Source: Ampullaceana balthica
Lineage: Eukaryota > Mollusca > Gastropoda > Lymnaeidae
Assembly (NCBI GenBank): GCA_944989445.1
Contig: CALYLW010000543.1
Span: forward strand, 326,848-390,847
DNA: 64,000 nucleotides
Reading direction: 5' to 3'
In this document: positions 34,223-45,371 of the stretch, in pieces
How the letters are laid out: every line of letters starts with the position of its first letter
Position numbering within the stretch: position 1 is the first letter of the stretch
Program-made: the position numbers and the translations under genes
Notes under the pieces: model-generated
The model's database searches: none
The model's input: only the letters and a program-made list of their open reading frames with translations
What the model was told of the DNA's origin: nothing

Positions 34223-36227
34223 ACTATACAATAATTATAAATTATAGTTATAGTTTTAGTATATGGAACTGAACTGTGAAGATGTTTTACAATTTACAGA
34301 TTCAGAATTGTGTGGTGCTTTCGTGAAAAAACTTGTTTTGATAGCATATTTTAATTGTAAGATTTAAATTTAGGAAGCAAAAAAAAATTGATTTTATTGA
34401 TAGTACATGAAATTTCACTTGAGCTTCAGTTTGTAAACAAAGTCAATAGTAAACATGACACATGCCTTTAACTTTAACTACTTTAAACTTTTAATGAAAG
34501 ACTCTTTTTAAGACTGATACTGACACGTTATTTCGTCGTTCGTTCCTCATTAAATTAAGCTCTATAATTATAAATTCTACAGTAGTCAGTAATACATAAT
34601 AAATACTAAACACACATACTACACAATCCCTAACACTAACATCACATACAAAAAATACATTTCTGAAATTAAGACATAGTAGTAATAGTAATAGTACTAT
34701 GATTATTATTTTATTATGATATCATATAATATAGCCTACTTAGTATTTATTACTATTTTAAGTATTTATTGACATTGACGTCATTGACAGCCTTAGCCCA
34801 AAATTATAAACTCACCACTTTAAACAAAGTCAAAGACCAAAGCCAAATAATTTATAGTATAGTTTATCCCCTTAATTAAGCCTTATTACTTATTATTATA
34901 TTTTTAATGAAAAAAAAAGTTAATAATAAAATAATTAAAATATACTATTACTGTTAACACTGTTAATTACTGAGGTAGGTAGGCCTACACTTTTTCAGTT
35001 ATACCTCTGGTGAATGCTAATTTAAAATTTCTACACTGCTGTAAACGCAGCGTTTCTTATTTATCTACTCCACCCTGACTCTGTCAATATTGTTTTAATC
35101 AGCTTCGTTTTACCCAAATTAAAGCCATTTGTTTTGCTAGGTACACCGCCGCGGTTTAGGTAGGTCTTTACCAATGGATTAGCTAGGTACCCGCCGCGGT
35201 GTACGTAGTGCCGGGTTGAGACTTTATTTTGGGGAGACTTCATTTGTGACAGGGGCCAGGCAAAATACAGACAAACCTGCTATAAGAAAGATTATTGCGT
35301 CCTACGCTTATCCATGATTTAGCCATATGTTTTGAATGTGGATAGTGTGTTGGTTTTCCTGGTTTGTTCACAGGCAACCTATCCACACAAAAATAAAAAA
35401 TGCAAATAATGTAGCCTTCGGCTACTGATTAGACTGACGACTATCAGTAGTCGACCGCTGCTTTATTTAATGTTAAAAATCGGACACTTACAAGTTTAAT
35501 TATAAGTTATAAAAGTTATCATCTTTAGATGATTCTAATTAATATTATAAAAATAATTTTAATTTTAAAAGTTAACATGACAAAATAAATTATTTTTGTA
35601 CCGTGAAATAACAAAAATTGTTAACTTTTAGTTCTTTTACAGTATTTAAAAATGTACCAATGTGCTTGGAAATAATTATAATTTAAATAAAGACAGGTAT
35701 TTTCTAATATTATGCTATTTTTAATCATAAAAATACGATTCTACATATTTTACCTACATAGACATAAGATTAAATTCTACAAAAGTTATGTACGGAGTCA
35801 TTGATATTGATATTAGCCCCGCTAAATTTGGATTTCATTTTGAGGAGTGTCTTGGAATGGTCGAAAGGTAGATATACAATTTACTTTGAATTTACTGCAA
35901 TAATATTTTCAACTGCATAGCCTAATCTGTAACCAATCAGTTATGCCCTTGAATAAGGGATTAATTAAACAATCATTAGGCTTTTTTAAAAGTATTTTCC
36001 CTGAGCACAGGTCACAAACTTTACTTTATTCTCACCTCATCTGCAAAATAAAATCTGTAAAAATAAAATCACTTGCCTTTTTTATTGGCTTTTTATGCCT
36101 TTGCCTTTAGCCCGACAGGGTAAATAATCACTTTACCTGTGCTACTTATAAAGAAAGTGAAGTCTAACTAAATACGACCACATTCCTAAGTGACAAGTGA
36201 AAAGAAGATAAGAACCAATTTTTCTTG
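34223..36227. other. Intergenic spacer between divergent genes
   Basis: Mostly AT-rich. A local CpG-rich patch at 35140-35235 contains two copies of GCTAGGTAC..CGCCGCGGT and could be promoter DNA for either divergent gene, though no motif decides this. A LINE tail fragment of the 25410 family lies at 35283-35390 (minus strand). Confidence 0.35.
35283..35390 (-). mobile_element. CR1/jockey-like LINE 3' fragment, copy 4
   Basis: AAGATTATTGCGTCCTACGC followed by GGTTTTCCTGG and a 'GGCAACC' block, in the same order as the better copy at 33122-33385. Severely truncated. Confidence 0.55.
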
Positions 36228-36712
36228 GGTAAATACGGCATTCGACATTGGGAAGTATTCAATTTCTGTATTTTATTTATAAAAAATTTATTAATTAATG
36301 TTTAGTCTGAGTCTCTCTACTTCCCGTTTCAAACTTGACAGTTCTCAATTATTTAAAATGTACCCCTCTGCTACATAACTGAGCTATTGTCAGTATTGAG
36401 TATTGTCTTGTTCAATCAAAATTGAGGTTAGAACTAGTTAGAAGACACACCAAATTTTAATTTGTCGGAAATGTCAATTTTAGAGTCACTGAGAAATATT
36501 TAATTTATATAATTTGAGGATCTATAAGCACAACTTCAGGAAAGGTATAGTTGAAAGTAATTATAATTATGTAGCCTAGGGGCTAGGGGTAAATTTTTAA
36601 ATATTTGAGAGAGAGAACTGTCAACTTTGAAACGGGAAGTAGTAAGTAGACTAAACTAATAAATAATCAATAAAATTTAGAATACTTCCGGACGTCAAAC
36701 GCCGTATTTACC
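36228..36712. mobile_element. Foldback element (~485 bp)
   Basis: The left arm (about 36228-36350) and right arm (about 36600-36712) are reverse complements. GGTAAATACGGC..GGGAAGTATTC pairs with GAATACTTCC..GCCGTATTTACC, and CTACTTCCCGTTTCAAA pairs with TTTGAAACGGGAAGTAGT. No protein. It lies between the two divergent genes. Confidence 0.7.
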
Positions 36713-37136
36713 TTTTCTTGAATGAAGAAGTAGAATTTTGAATTGAGAATTGTTTTATGGCCATTTCTGGGTTATTTAATTTTAAAATTGATTGGTGAAA
36801 CAAAAATGTCCCTGACTGTGAAAACTGTGATGATGAAATTAATTTATTAGGTAAAAATAATAACTGATGTTATGAATTGTGCCGAACTGATTGAGGGTGT
36901 CAGTGTTTACCTAAATACTAAATAACTTGTTTTTATATTTAAGCTTTTTACCTTTTTAAAACTAAAGATTTAAGATTATATATATATTATATTGATTGGA
37001 TTAATTACAATAATTTGATACTAGCTGTCGTTAAAGCAAACAGGAAACAAGGGAAATAATGTGCAAGCTCAGTTTTAAAATACGAGTATAAATTATCATA
37101 CAAAATACACAAACAAATTGTGTAATGAAAACAAGA

Positions 37137-37935
37137 TATTTAATCTTTATTATTGAACTAATACAACAGTAAATGTTTCAGCTAATGCCTTCATCAGTAC
37201 AATTAGCATACATTACTTACATATGTATTTAAATTATATGTAAATTATTAAGACATACTATATCAAGAAAATAGTTACGTATAGATAAAAAGAAAGGAAA
37301 AACAACAACAAACAAACAATGACACAGGATAAAAGAAAAGGGAGAAAGTATCAAAAGTTACTGTGAAAACCGCAACAGGAAAAAAATTCTACAGTTAGGT
37401 AAAATTGCGAAATTTGGTATATTCCATACGGAGCCTATGTACCAAATCGATTTATAAATCTATTTTACATGTCAATCCTATCATGGGTATTGCTCACATA
37501 TAAAATACCAGTAACTGCAATATCTGAAATTCTGTCATTGATTTATATTATACAGGTGTTCTAAACCGATCTCCAAGACCATGACTTGTCTCACCCACAT
37601 ATTTTATTGCACCTCTTGCAAAGAATTGCATAAATCACATTGCGACTTGTGCGAGGGAAAGAAATGTTGTCAATTTCAATCACATATAGACAAGTATTGC
37701 AATGGTTCCAATGTGTGCTTTACATAGTGGGAAGATGACTTTTTACATGTATATCTTTGACTTCTATCTCTCCGGAAAGCAAAAGGTGAAGACCTGCTGG
37801 GTTAGAGGGTCAGCCATGAGGATTGGTCGGTTTTTGAGAATCACCTGGCGGGGTTGAAAGTTATTAGGATGAAAAGTTAAAATTAATTTAGATGGATCAC
37901 AGTGATCAGAAATAGATTTTTTAAAAGTGTCCTGT
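37137..37935 (-). mobile_element. Penelope-like element fragment, copy 1
   Basis: Minus strand, broken by stops and shifts. Recognisable blocks in order: LILTFHPNNFQPRQ-like, LKNRPILMADP-like, RRDRSQRYTCKKSSS-like, then the endonuclease region ILCKRCNKI, a 'GETS..LGDRFR' block and APYGI. These match the C-terminal reverse-transcriptase/GIY-YIG layout of Penelope-like elements. Near its 3' end is GTACTGATGAAGGCATTAGC followed by TGAAAC (37200-37175). Confidence 0.65.
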
Positions 37936-38301
37936 CTGGTCATACCTTTAATTCGATTGACAGAGTATGTTGTAACTGGTTTATAAATTATCCAAAGAAA
38001 GAACTAGGCCTCCTATATATAAATGTATATTTACATTTTGGGCCTGTTTGTTATGTGATGCATAATTTAGGGAAAATCTTATTAAATTTGACTTGTACAT
38101 AAAATTTTTGCAGAGTTTTACTTTTTACACAGTATTGCTTAAACATTAATATGATAGTTTAGCTGACTTTTGAATCATATGATCATCTTTAAGTCTTGTG
38201 TCTTATTGAGTTATTCTTTTAATTTTACTAAATATAATTTAATATTTAATTAGACTTTCTATTTAAAATTTATAGGTACATATAATTAACTACACTGTAA
38301 C

Positions 38302-38770
38302 TGTCATCATCATCATCCGTCCCGTGGCCGTTGCAGTCGTTATGGGGGAGCGCATGGACACATCAACAGACAATGATCTCTACATTTGCCTATCTTGAGC
38401 AGCGGCCAATAATTCATTCAATCTCATCCCTGTCCATTCCTTTATGTTGTCAAGCCAACTTTTCCGCTGATGACCTCATCGCTGACCCCCTTCTACCGTG
38501 CCTTGAAGGATGATTTTTGTCAGGGTATCATGTCGCAGTACATGACCGAATCATGCCCTTTTACATCTCTTAATTGTTGTTATAATACTTGCTTGACTAC
38601 CCGCAATAGAGTTTATTCTGTCCCAGACATATTCATTGGTCTTATGTTCTAGATAAGAGATGTGGAGAATTTTTCTCATGCATTTGTTTTCAAATGCCGG
38701 CTGCTTGCTTTCAGTGGTTGCCAGTAGTGTCCAGGATATGACATTGGTACTGTAACTAGTCATAATCATA
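38302..38770 (-). pseudogene. RTE-like LINE C-terminal fragment with GATGAT tail
   Basis: The minus strand reads ENKCMRKILHISYLEHKTNE, then after a stop FGHVLRHDTLTKIILQGTVE, GGQR and NIKEWTGM, the conserved end of RTE-type LINE proteins. It terminates in a short (GATGAT)n tail at 38302-38317. Stops are present. A 5'-truncated insertion upstream of the PRR11-like gene. Confidence 0.7.
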
Positions 38771-38874
38771 TGTCATACACCCCTACTGGTAGTTAAAATT
38801 AAAATCCTCAATTTTTCAGGTAAAATACACTTTTTAAAAATATTTTTTTAAAAACGCATTCCTTATTCTGTATG

Positions 38875-39060
38875 AAGGAGCTAAAACATACAAATTCCTG
38901 TCTGGTATGGAATGGATAGCTTGATCGGACCAGGAAAACCAACACACCATCAATATTTAAAACTCTAATAAAAATTCAAGACTAAATATAAACCATGGAT
39001 AAGCATATAGTATATAGGATGCAATAATCAATAATCATCTTTAGAGAAGGAGTGTATGTT
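38875..39060 (+). mobile_element. CR1/jockey-like LINE 3' fragment, copy 5
   Basis: A decayed relative of the tail copies: ACATACAAATTCCTGTCTGG, CCAGGAAAACCAACAC, AAACCATGGATAAGCATA and GGATGCAATAATC with AGAAGGAGTGT. It ends less than 100 bp before the first coding exon of the PRR11-like gene. Confidence 0.6.
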
Positions 39061-39155
39061 GTTTAAAATTAAGATAATATACAATCTGCTAACTTAATAA
39101 TCTTTACTTAAAAATAAATTAAACATTTATAATTTCATTCCAGTGTTAATTCAAG

Positions 39156-42100
39156 ATGTACAAATTAAAGGAATGGTATGCTGGGGCTCTGACAAGGGTA
39201 AGCATAATATCAATTTAAAAAAAAATGTTTCCATTAAAAAAAAATTATAGCAAACCAATGGTTGTACTTTAAAAAAAAAGTTAAACTAGTCATTACAGAT
39301 TTACTAATTAAGTATCACTTAAATTAAATTTGTGTTGTCAAATCTATTAAGTGTGATGGTAACAAAGTGATCATTTTAAAAAAAAATTCCAAGTTGAGCC
39401 ATTGCTTATAACTGATACTTTTATCACTTCCAATGCTTTTCCATTGATTCTAACTTAAGATTTTCATAAGATAATGATAGTCAAAAAAACTAATAATTTA
39501 AAAATGGCTTATGAATTTCAAGTTGTATTCACATAAATGTACTCAGGTAATTATAAGCACACTTTAACCAGCTCATTATGTTGAGACATAATTCTTAAAC
39601 AGAGTATATGACGATGATTTTTTAATTTTTCAGTTGTACTTTTAAAAATTTCATCTTAATTTTCTGCTCATTGTTAAATTGTTATTACAGAGCAAAGCAG
39701 CGATACAAGTTCTTGTTCAAGGAGAAATCTCTGACGATTTGACAGATGAACTGGCCAACAGGAAAAAAGATAATGTAAATTTAAAAAAAAATAAATAATT
39801 GTTCTTGTTCTTATGCTGTACAATGTATAAACAATGAGTCACAAAAAACATATGACAAAATAATGTGAACTTCATCACCTCAAGAATTTCATTTAAAAAT
39901 GTAATGGATTAACTTAGATTAATTAATGAAACATTTTTAAAGAAATTAGTCATTTAAAATAATTTAAGGCATATGTTCCACTTTTGAAAGTTTTTCAAAT
40001 TATTATTCCAACTGCTTATGACTTTAGATTTTGATGCGTTTCAAGTTAAACCATTGTTTGTGTTTTCTCAGGAGGATAATGATTCCCTTGATGTTCAAAA
40101 AGAAAATGGAACAAGCGTTGAAGATCACATATGCTTAAAGTGTAAAGAGCCAAGCTTTCACTGTGTTGTTGTCAATGGGAGCAGTGTGGACCAATGCCAT
40201 AAAACAAGAATAAAATATTACCAGTTTGAAAAAAAGTATGAACTTTCAATCTTCAATTATATTTTTAAATTAAATGCTGACCATTCTAATCAGCTTGTTA
40301 AGACATTTATTTCTTGAGGACCTGTTAACCATGCAAAAGAGCCTTAGGAGTAAACAGTGATGATAATAAAATACAAAATACATAAGAAAATTATGTGACT
40401 AAAACAATAATTTAAAGTTTATATATGGACAAATTATTATTTTAATCCCAATATTTATTATTTATTTGAAAGCAGTCCTATTCTGTATGATATAGTGATG
40501 ATAATATGGGATTTCAAAAAAAAGATGTTATATTTTTCTATTGTAAATTTGTATTTTCCGGCATGTAAAATTAAAACAACCCCCTGCTTTTAATATAGTG
40601 TCTGAGCCTTGTTTGCCATATAAGACTACTCTCTCTTTTCTTGCAGAATTTCTTTCCCTCTTGGGAAATTTAAAATAAAAGATTGTTTCAAACAGGGGCA
40701 CGGTGGTCAAGTGTCATGCGCGCTCTGCTGGCGTACCGATGGTCACAGGACCGGGGCTTAGGGCGTCCTTGAGTCCACCCATTTCCGAATGGGTACCTAA
40801 CACTAGTTAGGGAAGTAGAGGCGGCTGGGTAATGCGTGGAACCCTCATAGCCATGGCCTGTGAAACTGCATCACTTGCCAACAGACCGGCATGGTCTGTG
40901 GACGCAATTATCTTCTGTATAGAAGGAGCGTCTGTATAGATAAGACAAGGCTTGCCCAAGTCGCACTGTGATTTATGTAGAGTACTTTGCAAGAGGGGTA
41001 ATAAAGTAAATGTGGGTGAGACAGGTTGTCACCTGGGGGATCGGTTTAGAGAATACCTGTACAGTATAAATAAACAGGCTCTATATTGTATCTAAACACT
41101 TCAACAGGCTTAATTATGGTGGGATTTCAGATATTGCAATTATTGGCATTATATATGCAAGCAATACCCCTGCTAGATAATAGATTAATAAAACAATTTT
41201 GTATGTTGGCTCCATATGGAATAAACCTAATTAACAAATATACGTAACCGTGGAATCTTTATCCAATTGTGGTTTTAACTGTAACTTTTGATACATCCTT
41301 CATCTGCTTCTGTATTTATGTTGAGTAATTGTGCCCATCTTTCTTCTTTTCGTTTCTGTGTTTTAAAAAAATATTTACTTAATTATTATTTTCCCCATAG
41401 TAGGCTATAGTATGACATAAATAATGTAAATTAAATGTAATTACTTGTGTTCAATTATTAATATTTGTACTGATGAAGTCATTAGCCAAAACGTTTACTT
41501 GTGTATTAGTCCATTATTATAAAGCTTTGATTTATTGTTTTGATCACACAATTCGATTATGTATCTATTATTAATTATCTTACTTTCTTATGGCATCAAA
41601 CAAAAATAATAAATTAAATTGATTTTTCATTTTTAAATGTGGAAATAAAAAAAATTTGATTCACTTTGTACCAATATATACTTTATTCATCATGCTGTTC
41701 TCTAAACATTTTAGTCAAGTTCTTAATTTTTACATTTGTTAGTGTTTTTTTTTCATTCTTCGCAGAAGAAGGCTTCTTACAGACGCATTTTTTTTATTAG
41801 TGACGTCCTCATTTCAGATTTCAACAGTTTTATTTGACATATTTCTTAATCCTTTTTACTTAAAATTTAATAACAAACACATACAAATTCTCATTCTTCC
41901 CGTCTGGAATTCGGACGTGGAATGGGTTACCTGAATATCCAGGAAAACCAACACTTTATCAACATTTAAAACTCTAATAAGAATGCAGGACTAGACATAA
42001 GAGTAGGATGCAATAATCTTCTGTATAGAAGGAGCATCTGTAACAGATAAGATAAAATAATAGTGACACAAAAAATGTGTGCTTATTTATTAATTCAGTA

Positions 42101-43680
42101 AATGCAACTAATATTTTTTTAAAAAATCATTTATCTTATTTTTTTTTCATAGAAATACTATGACAATGGAAGTGTCTACTCAGACTAATTCAATTCCAGT
42201 GTCTCCTGTAAAAACTCTACCAGATCTTCTGAGTTCCAACACTTCAATTGCAGGAGAGTTATTTAACAGACTTCTTCCTGTGCATCCCCCGCCACCCCCC
42301 ACCACCACCCCCTCCTCCACCACCACCCCCTCCTGCACTTTTAGCATCAGCTGGAGCCAAACTGACCTCAAGTGCCAAAAAGAAAACAGTAAAGAAGAGA
42401 AAGGTTTGACCTTTACCTCTTTATTTAATAGATGTTAAATTATGTAAAAAAAAATTGTGACTCCTGCTTTTCTTTGTGTCAATCCTAAATCAGATTAACC
42501 CAGTTTGTGACATGTTTGTTTTAAAAAATTAATTATTTGGATGATTTTTCAAATGCACTTTTGTCAAATTAAATTCAAAAAAAATAATTTCATACTTATT
42601 TACATGTACTAGTTTTCTTAAAATACTTTTTTAAAGTTAAAATGAACTTCAAATTTAAGAGGAAAAAATCTGTTTCAATTCCTGTCATAAATCAGTCTTA
42701 AATAACATAGGCAAAATACAGCTTTATGCAAAATGTCCTGTGTTGGTTTAGTAAATCAAAATGAGTTAAAACCAATGTTCTCTTTAAGCTGTGCAGTTGC
42801 GCGGCCCGCACAGAAATCGGACTGATGCTGCATAGCAGTTTAGAATTATCGGGCGGCAAATTTTGTAAAATATTGCACAAAAAATGGATGCTGCGCAACT
42901 TTGCACACAGACCAACGAACCTTAGAGGGAACATTGGTTTTAAACTCCTTAGCATGTTTTGATTCTTAACTTATAATTATTTCCACAGTCTGATGGGCAT
43001 CATGTTGTGCCTGAGATCACAGCTGAAGCTCTGAAAAATGTCAAACTGAAGAAACCAGAAGATAGAGTGCTCAGATCCCATACACAATCCAACATTGATG
43101 AGAGTCTGCCTCTGGTAAATTTCAAAATTTGTAAATTCTTGAGTAATGTCATGGAAATTAAAAGGCATGCAGATAAAGATACGGTGATAGTGATTTATAT
43201 TGAAGTGATTTAAAGAAAAAATGTTCATTGGTGATCCAATAAATGAAATCCACAAACTTTAAGGGCCTGAAGGTACATGGTGTAATCACTTATTTTGTGG
43301 GAAAGTGTTTATTTTTTCATTTAAATTTAAATAAAAAGAATCATCATGCTTATCTAAAAAAATGTTTCACTTTACTTAAAATAAACAGAATTTGAATGAA
43401 CTATTGCTCCTCTCTAATTTAGAGCACAGGTATTTGTGGACAGCCAGCAATCAGTCTTGGAGCTTTACAGAGAGTGTCACTCAGAAAAACATCTGACCCA
43501 AGCAGCAAAAACAGTTCACCTCAAAATGAAAACATAGAATGCCGCCCAGGAGAAGTGTTTGATGTTAAAAGGTTTCTCAAAAGGACAAGACTTGATAGGA
43601 GCCCAGGAGGCACACCTATTCCATTTAATAAAAGAAAGAAACAACCAAATGAGAGCCACACACCCACATCAAAAAAATAA
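39156..43680 (+). CDS. PRR11: PRR11-like proline-rich protein
   Basis: Six exons: 39156-39197, 39691-39774, 40072-40235, 42153-42403, 42989-43114, 43423-43680 (TAA). The ATG exon opens at acceptor CATTCCAG (39143), and an in-frame TAA three codons upstream fixes the start unless coding exons are missing. Features shared with vertebrate PRR11 are a central two-cysteine block (CLKCKEPSFHC), a poly-proline tract, ITAEALKNVKLKKPE, AISLGALQRVSLRK and LDRSPGGTP. A basic tail (FNKRKKQ) follows. In vertebrates PRR11 is a nuclear, cell-cycle-linked protein; the same role here is inference. Exon 4 breaks frame in its C-runs (42286-42290 or 42295-42300). Read as given it ends in Thr-rich sequence and the wrong phase. 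With one base fewer it gives a poly-Pro tract, then ALLASAGAKLTSSAKKKTVK, and joins exon 5 in phase. The corrected length is 307 residues; human PRR11 is about 360. Confidence 0.82.
40694..40947 (+). mobile_element. tRNA-derived SINE, copy 3
   Basis: Plus strand head GGGCACGGTGGTCAAGTG. Box B is damaged (GGTCACAGGACCGG). The body matches the other copies (GGTACCTAACACTAGTTAG, GGCTGGGTAATGCGTGGAA), and the shared tail ends TGTATAGATAAGACAAGG. It lies in intron 3 of the PRR11-like gene, in sense. Confidence 0.8.
40955..41560 (+). mobile_element. Penelope-like element fragment, copy 2
   Basis: A broken plus-strand frame gives VNVGETGCHLGDRFREYLYS, then LNYGGISDIAIIGI-like and LIKQFCMLAPYGI-like blocks, the GIY-YIG end of a Penelope-like element. 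The 3' part carries GTACTGATGAAGTCATTAGC and CAAAACGTTTACTTGTGTAT (41467-41507), collinear with copy 1. It starts directly after the SINE. Confidence 0.65.
41872..42055 (+). mobile_element. CR1/jockey-like LINE 3' end, copy 6
   Basis: A plus-strand tail: NTYKFSFFPSGI-coding sequence, GGAAAACCAACACTTTATC, the short 3' UTR, AATAATCTTCTGTATAGAAG, GAGCATCTGTAACAGATAAG. It ends about 100 bp before the acceptor of PRR11-like exon 4. Confidence 0.7.
42773..42936. mobile_element. hAT-type MITE (164 bp)
   Basis: The ends CAATGTTCTCTTTAAG and CTTAGAGGGAACATTG match the nested MITE at 20180-20364. The flanks (GTTAAAAC / GTTTTAAA) are not a clean 8-bp duplication. It ends about 50 bp before the exon 5 acceptor of the PRR11-like gene. 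Confidence 0.75.
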
Positions 43681-45120
43681 TGTTTTAGTTTTCATGAAAC
43701 AATTTTAACAAGTTGTTATCATTAAAAATATTAATCGGGCATCTTTTGTGTTATTTTCTAATGAGGCATTTGTTGAAAAAAAAATCATGTTTTCATTTTG
43801 GAGAGATAATTTTATCTTATGCCTGCAACACAAAAATCCTTCCACTAGTAATTTATAAAGGTGAGAAATTGCTATTTGTACTTTTAGTATTAAGCTTGCT
43901 ATGAAATAAGGCAGTTCTAGATGAAAAATAATATAAATAGACAAAGTTCTTTTTAAGTGATTTTATTAATTATGTTTAATATTTTTGGAACAGTTGTAAT
44001 AAAATTAGATAATGTTGGAATTTTCATTCAATTATATTTATCAGTATGTGTATATGTTATATACAATAAAAAGGGGCACTATTTTTATTCATTTTAAAGC
44101 TAATTATATGGTACTCAGTGTGGTGGTGAATTCACAATTCAATATTTTAATTCTTAATAATTTGTGTTTATTTTAAGTGAAGCAAAATATTTTATTAGAT
44201 AAGCTAATTAATGCCCCATATGTTCTCAAAATGTAACTTAAATTGACTTGAAAAACTTAATACATGTACATAATTTTTTATCTTAGACGATACCTGGTTT
44301 ACCTTGTACGCAGACTTGAAAATATTACTTAATGGGTTTTTTAAACTTGATTTTATTAGGTAAATTTATAACAGATTTTCCCTTTTGAGAATGACTATTT
44401 TTACAATGGAATTTGGGGGAAAATGTTTGTGTTTATTCATTATAGGCAATGATAGTACAGTGTAAATAACTATTAGTACAACAACAAAAAATAGTCATAT
44501 TCAATTAGCCTACACTGTTTGGTCCAAACACAAATTTGTTGGTTGCTTGTTAAATTTTAACTATTTTTCTGCTTTTACCCATGGCAAGCTTATGCATGGA
44601 TGTATATCCAGTCTTTCATTCATCTCTTCCATTTTACTGTATTTAACAAGATGTATTTATGTTTATAAGTATATGCTATTGTATTCAAGAATAAAGGAGA
44701 ATGTTATTAATAAAAAGTAAAACTACTTATTGATTTATGTTAAATTTAGTATTAGAAATATATTCAAATGAAATATTTGAGTTATGTTATCAATCAAAGA
44801 GATGAACAACATTAAAGAGAAAATGTAAAACTATTGGATATAAATAAGTTATTTTATTTAAGTTTGATATTAATTCTGCAGGAGACTGCGAGAGCATATA
44901 ATTCATACTACTCCACTGTGACCCATATACATGTTGGTGTCAGAAAAATAATTTAATATCTTTGTTTAGATCTTGAGATTTTAACATTGTGGGATGGCCA
45001 TTATTATATTTGTAAAAGTGTCCAAACAATGCTCTTGATCATTATGTCCTGCTTTCCTTTTTAAAAAGTGTAACAGATCTTTATTCTTCCCACACCCTAT
45101 AATTACAATCTTCATCTAGA
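43681..45120 (+). other. 3' UTR and spacer after the PRR11-like gene
   Basis: AT-rich with no coding frames. An AATAAA at 44065-44070, about 385 bp after the stop, is the best polyadenylation signal candidate. Another lies at about 44690-44710. Nothing else was recognised up to the LINE fragment. Confidence 0.45.
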
Positions 45121-45371
45121 TTTTTGTTTTGCCTTCTCGTCCATGAGGGGCATCCACCGATCATCATCGGCGTCTGCAATTCTTCCAAGGGCATAGGCCA
45201 CCTGTGAGAGACCTCCTGGCATCCCTGTCCTGGGCCAGCCTCTCCAGGGTCTTCCAGTAGTGGCCAATTCTTTTGATGTCTACCTCAAATTCTCGGTGCC
45301 AAGTATTTCTTGGGCGAATTTTTTTTCGCTTTCCCTGATGGTTCCATTTCAGAGCTTGCCTTGTATTGGAG

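Noticed and set aside
42160..42438. 92-codon frame with Thr/Ser-rich end taken as a complete protein
   Set aside because: It crosses the exon 4 donor, begins mid-exon, and its second half is out of frame with the conserved PRR11 blocks.
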